Position numbers and translations under genes: made by a program | The notes under the pieces: generated by a model | Database searches by the model: none | Seen by the model: the letters and a program-made list of their open reading frames with translations, nothing else | What the model was told of the DNA's origin: nothing | Shown here: piece by piece, positions 6,792-7,465 of the stretch | Numbering within the stretch: the stretch's first letter is position 1 | Layout: every line of letters starts with the position of its first letter | From: Lachnospiraceae bacterium UBA7012 | GTDB lineage: Bacteria > Bacillota > Clostridia > Lachnospirales > Lachnospiraceae | Direction: 5' to 3' | DNA length: 7,465 bases | Assembly (NCBI GenBank): GCA_002449595.1 | Contig: DJXE01000027.1 | Span: 25,620-33,084 of the forward strand

Positions 6792-6815
6792 GGGCGGCAT
6801 CCGCGGATCCCGCCC
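6792..6815 (+). other. 24-base imperfect palindrome before dusB
   Basis: The arms GGGCGG (6792-6797) and CCGCCC (6810-6815) enclose a perfect inner palindrome, ATCCGCGGAT (6799-6808), with one C/C mismatch (6798/6809). In total 11 of 12 positions pair. It ends 4 bases before the dusB ribosome binding site (AAGGAAA, 6820-6826). No T run follows on either strand, so a Rho-independent terminator is unlikely. It could be an mRNA processing or stability element, a control on dusB translation, or a protein-binding site. Confidence 0.4.
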
Positions 6816-6830
6816 CGGCAAGGAAAATAA

Positions 6831-7465
6831 ATGAGTGAAACATATCTGCACGCCCTCCAGATCGGCGGCGTGACACTTGAGAATAACGTTCTGATGGCGC
6901 CAATGGCAGGGATCTCTGACCTGCCGTTTCGTCTGCTGTGCAGCGAACAGGGCGCGGGCCTCGTCACGATGGAGATGATCAGCGCGAAGGCGATCTGCTA
7001 CGGCAACCGCAAGACGGCGGAGCTGATGCAGTCGGAGGAAGAAGAGCGGCCGGTGTCGATGCAGCTTTTCGGGTGTGAGCCGGAGTTCATCGCGAAGGCG
7101 CTGGACATCATCAGCGAGCGGCCGGAAGTCCGCTTCGACCTCCTCGACATCAACATGGGCTGCCCGGTGCCGAAGGTCGTGAACAACGGCGAGGGCTCCG
7201 CGCTGATGAAGGACCCGGCGCTCATCGAGAAGATCGTGCGCGCGGCGTCGGAGCACACGGATAAGCCGGTCACGGTGAAATTAAGAAAAGGGTTTGACGA
7301 CGCCCACATCAACGCTGTCGAGTGCGCGCTGGCTGCGCAGGAAGGCGGCGCGAAGATGGTCGCAGTCCACGGGAGGACGCGCCCGCAGATGTACAGCGGA
7401 ACTGCCGACTGGACGGTCATCGCCGACGTGAAGGAGGCTCTGAGCATTCCGGTCATCGGCAACGG
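6831..7465 (+). CDS. dusB: tRNA-dihydrouridine synthase (DusB type), 3' end outside window
   Basis: This FMN enzyme reduces specific uridines in tRNA to dihydrouridine with NADPH. The window holds the first 211 complete codons, covering most of the TIM barrel; the C-terminal helical tRNA-binding domain is missing because the window ends. Visible motifs are APMAGISD (23-30, FMN binding), SMQLFG (about 75-80), and INMGCP (107-112) with Cys111 as the expected proton donor. After these come NNGEGSALM, VKLRKGF with a conserved lysine, and HGRTRPQMYSG. The last visible residues, VIGNG, are the start of the FMN-phosphate-binding loop. The start is supported by AAGGAAA at 6820-6826. It follows the uncharacterised gene by 74 bases. 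The Dus family is certain. The DusB subtype rests on overall resemblance to Firmicutes DusB and should be confirmed on the full protein. Confidence 0.95.
   Translation, partial: MSETYLHALQIGGVTLENNVLMAPMAGISDLPFRLLCSEQGAGLVTMEMISAKAICYGNRKTAELMQSEEEERPVSMQLFGCEPEFIAKALDIISERPEVRFDLLDINMGCPVPKVVNNGEGSALMKDPALIEKIVRAASEHTDKPVTVKLRKGFDDAHINAVECALAAQEGGAKMVAVHGRTRPQMYSGTADWTVIADVKEALSIPVIGN

Overview
This is a gene-dense stretch, roughly 60% GC by eye, in which every recognisable gene lies on the + strand. It carries the 3' part of dnaE, then pfkA, a SpoU/TrmH-family RNA 2'-O-methyltransferase, proC, an ornithine carbamoyltransferase (argF type), birA, a small uncharacterised gene, and the 5' part of dusB. 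The order dnaE-pfkA, the monofunctional BirA without a DNA-binding domain, and the small acidic-tailed protein between birA and dusB all suggest a Clostridia-class Firmicute, most likely a high-GC member of Lachnospiraceae. That placement is inferred from gene content and protein style, not from a marker gene.

Layout. Bases 1-1440 hold the C-terminal 479 residues of DNA polymerase III alpha (clamp-binding motif, helix-hairpin-helix region, OB fold). Bases 1441-1614 form the only sizeable intergenic gap. It contains the one AT-rich patch of the window, a plausible promoter, and a leader full of short palindromes followed by a T6 run. Bases 1615-3446 hold pfkA and the RNA methyltransferase, 8 bases apart. 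proC (3495-4289) has the strongest ribosome binding site of the window, and the carbamoyltransferase (4336-5349) follows 46 bases later. birA overlaps the carbamoyltransferase by 4 bases (ATGA). The small gene (6379-6756) and dusB (from 6831, cut by the window end) follow after gaps of 79 and 74 bases. The second of these gaps contains a strong 24-base imperfect palindrome.

How the genes fit together. These are housekeeping functions: replication, glycolysis, rRNA/tRNA modification, proline and arginine synthesis, and biotin attachment. proC and argF sit at the two exits of the ornithine/glutamate-semialdehyde branch, so their adjacency makes metabolic sense. The close spacing and lack of a convincing Rho-independent terminator suggest one or two long transcripts reading from pfkA to dusB.

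I see no mobile element, CRISPR array, rRNA or tRNA gene, defence system or clear horizontal insertion. The points most worth a second look are the pfkA leader, two active-site-region substitutions in PfkA, low-complexity insertions in BirA and the methyltransferase, the uncharacterised small protein, and the palindrome in front of dusB. I do not see good evidence for a new multi-gene system.
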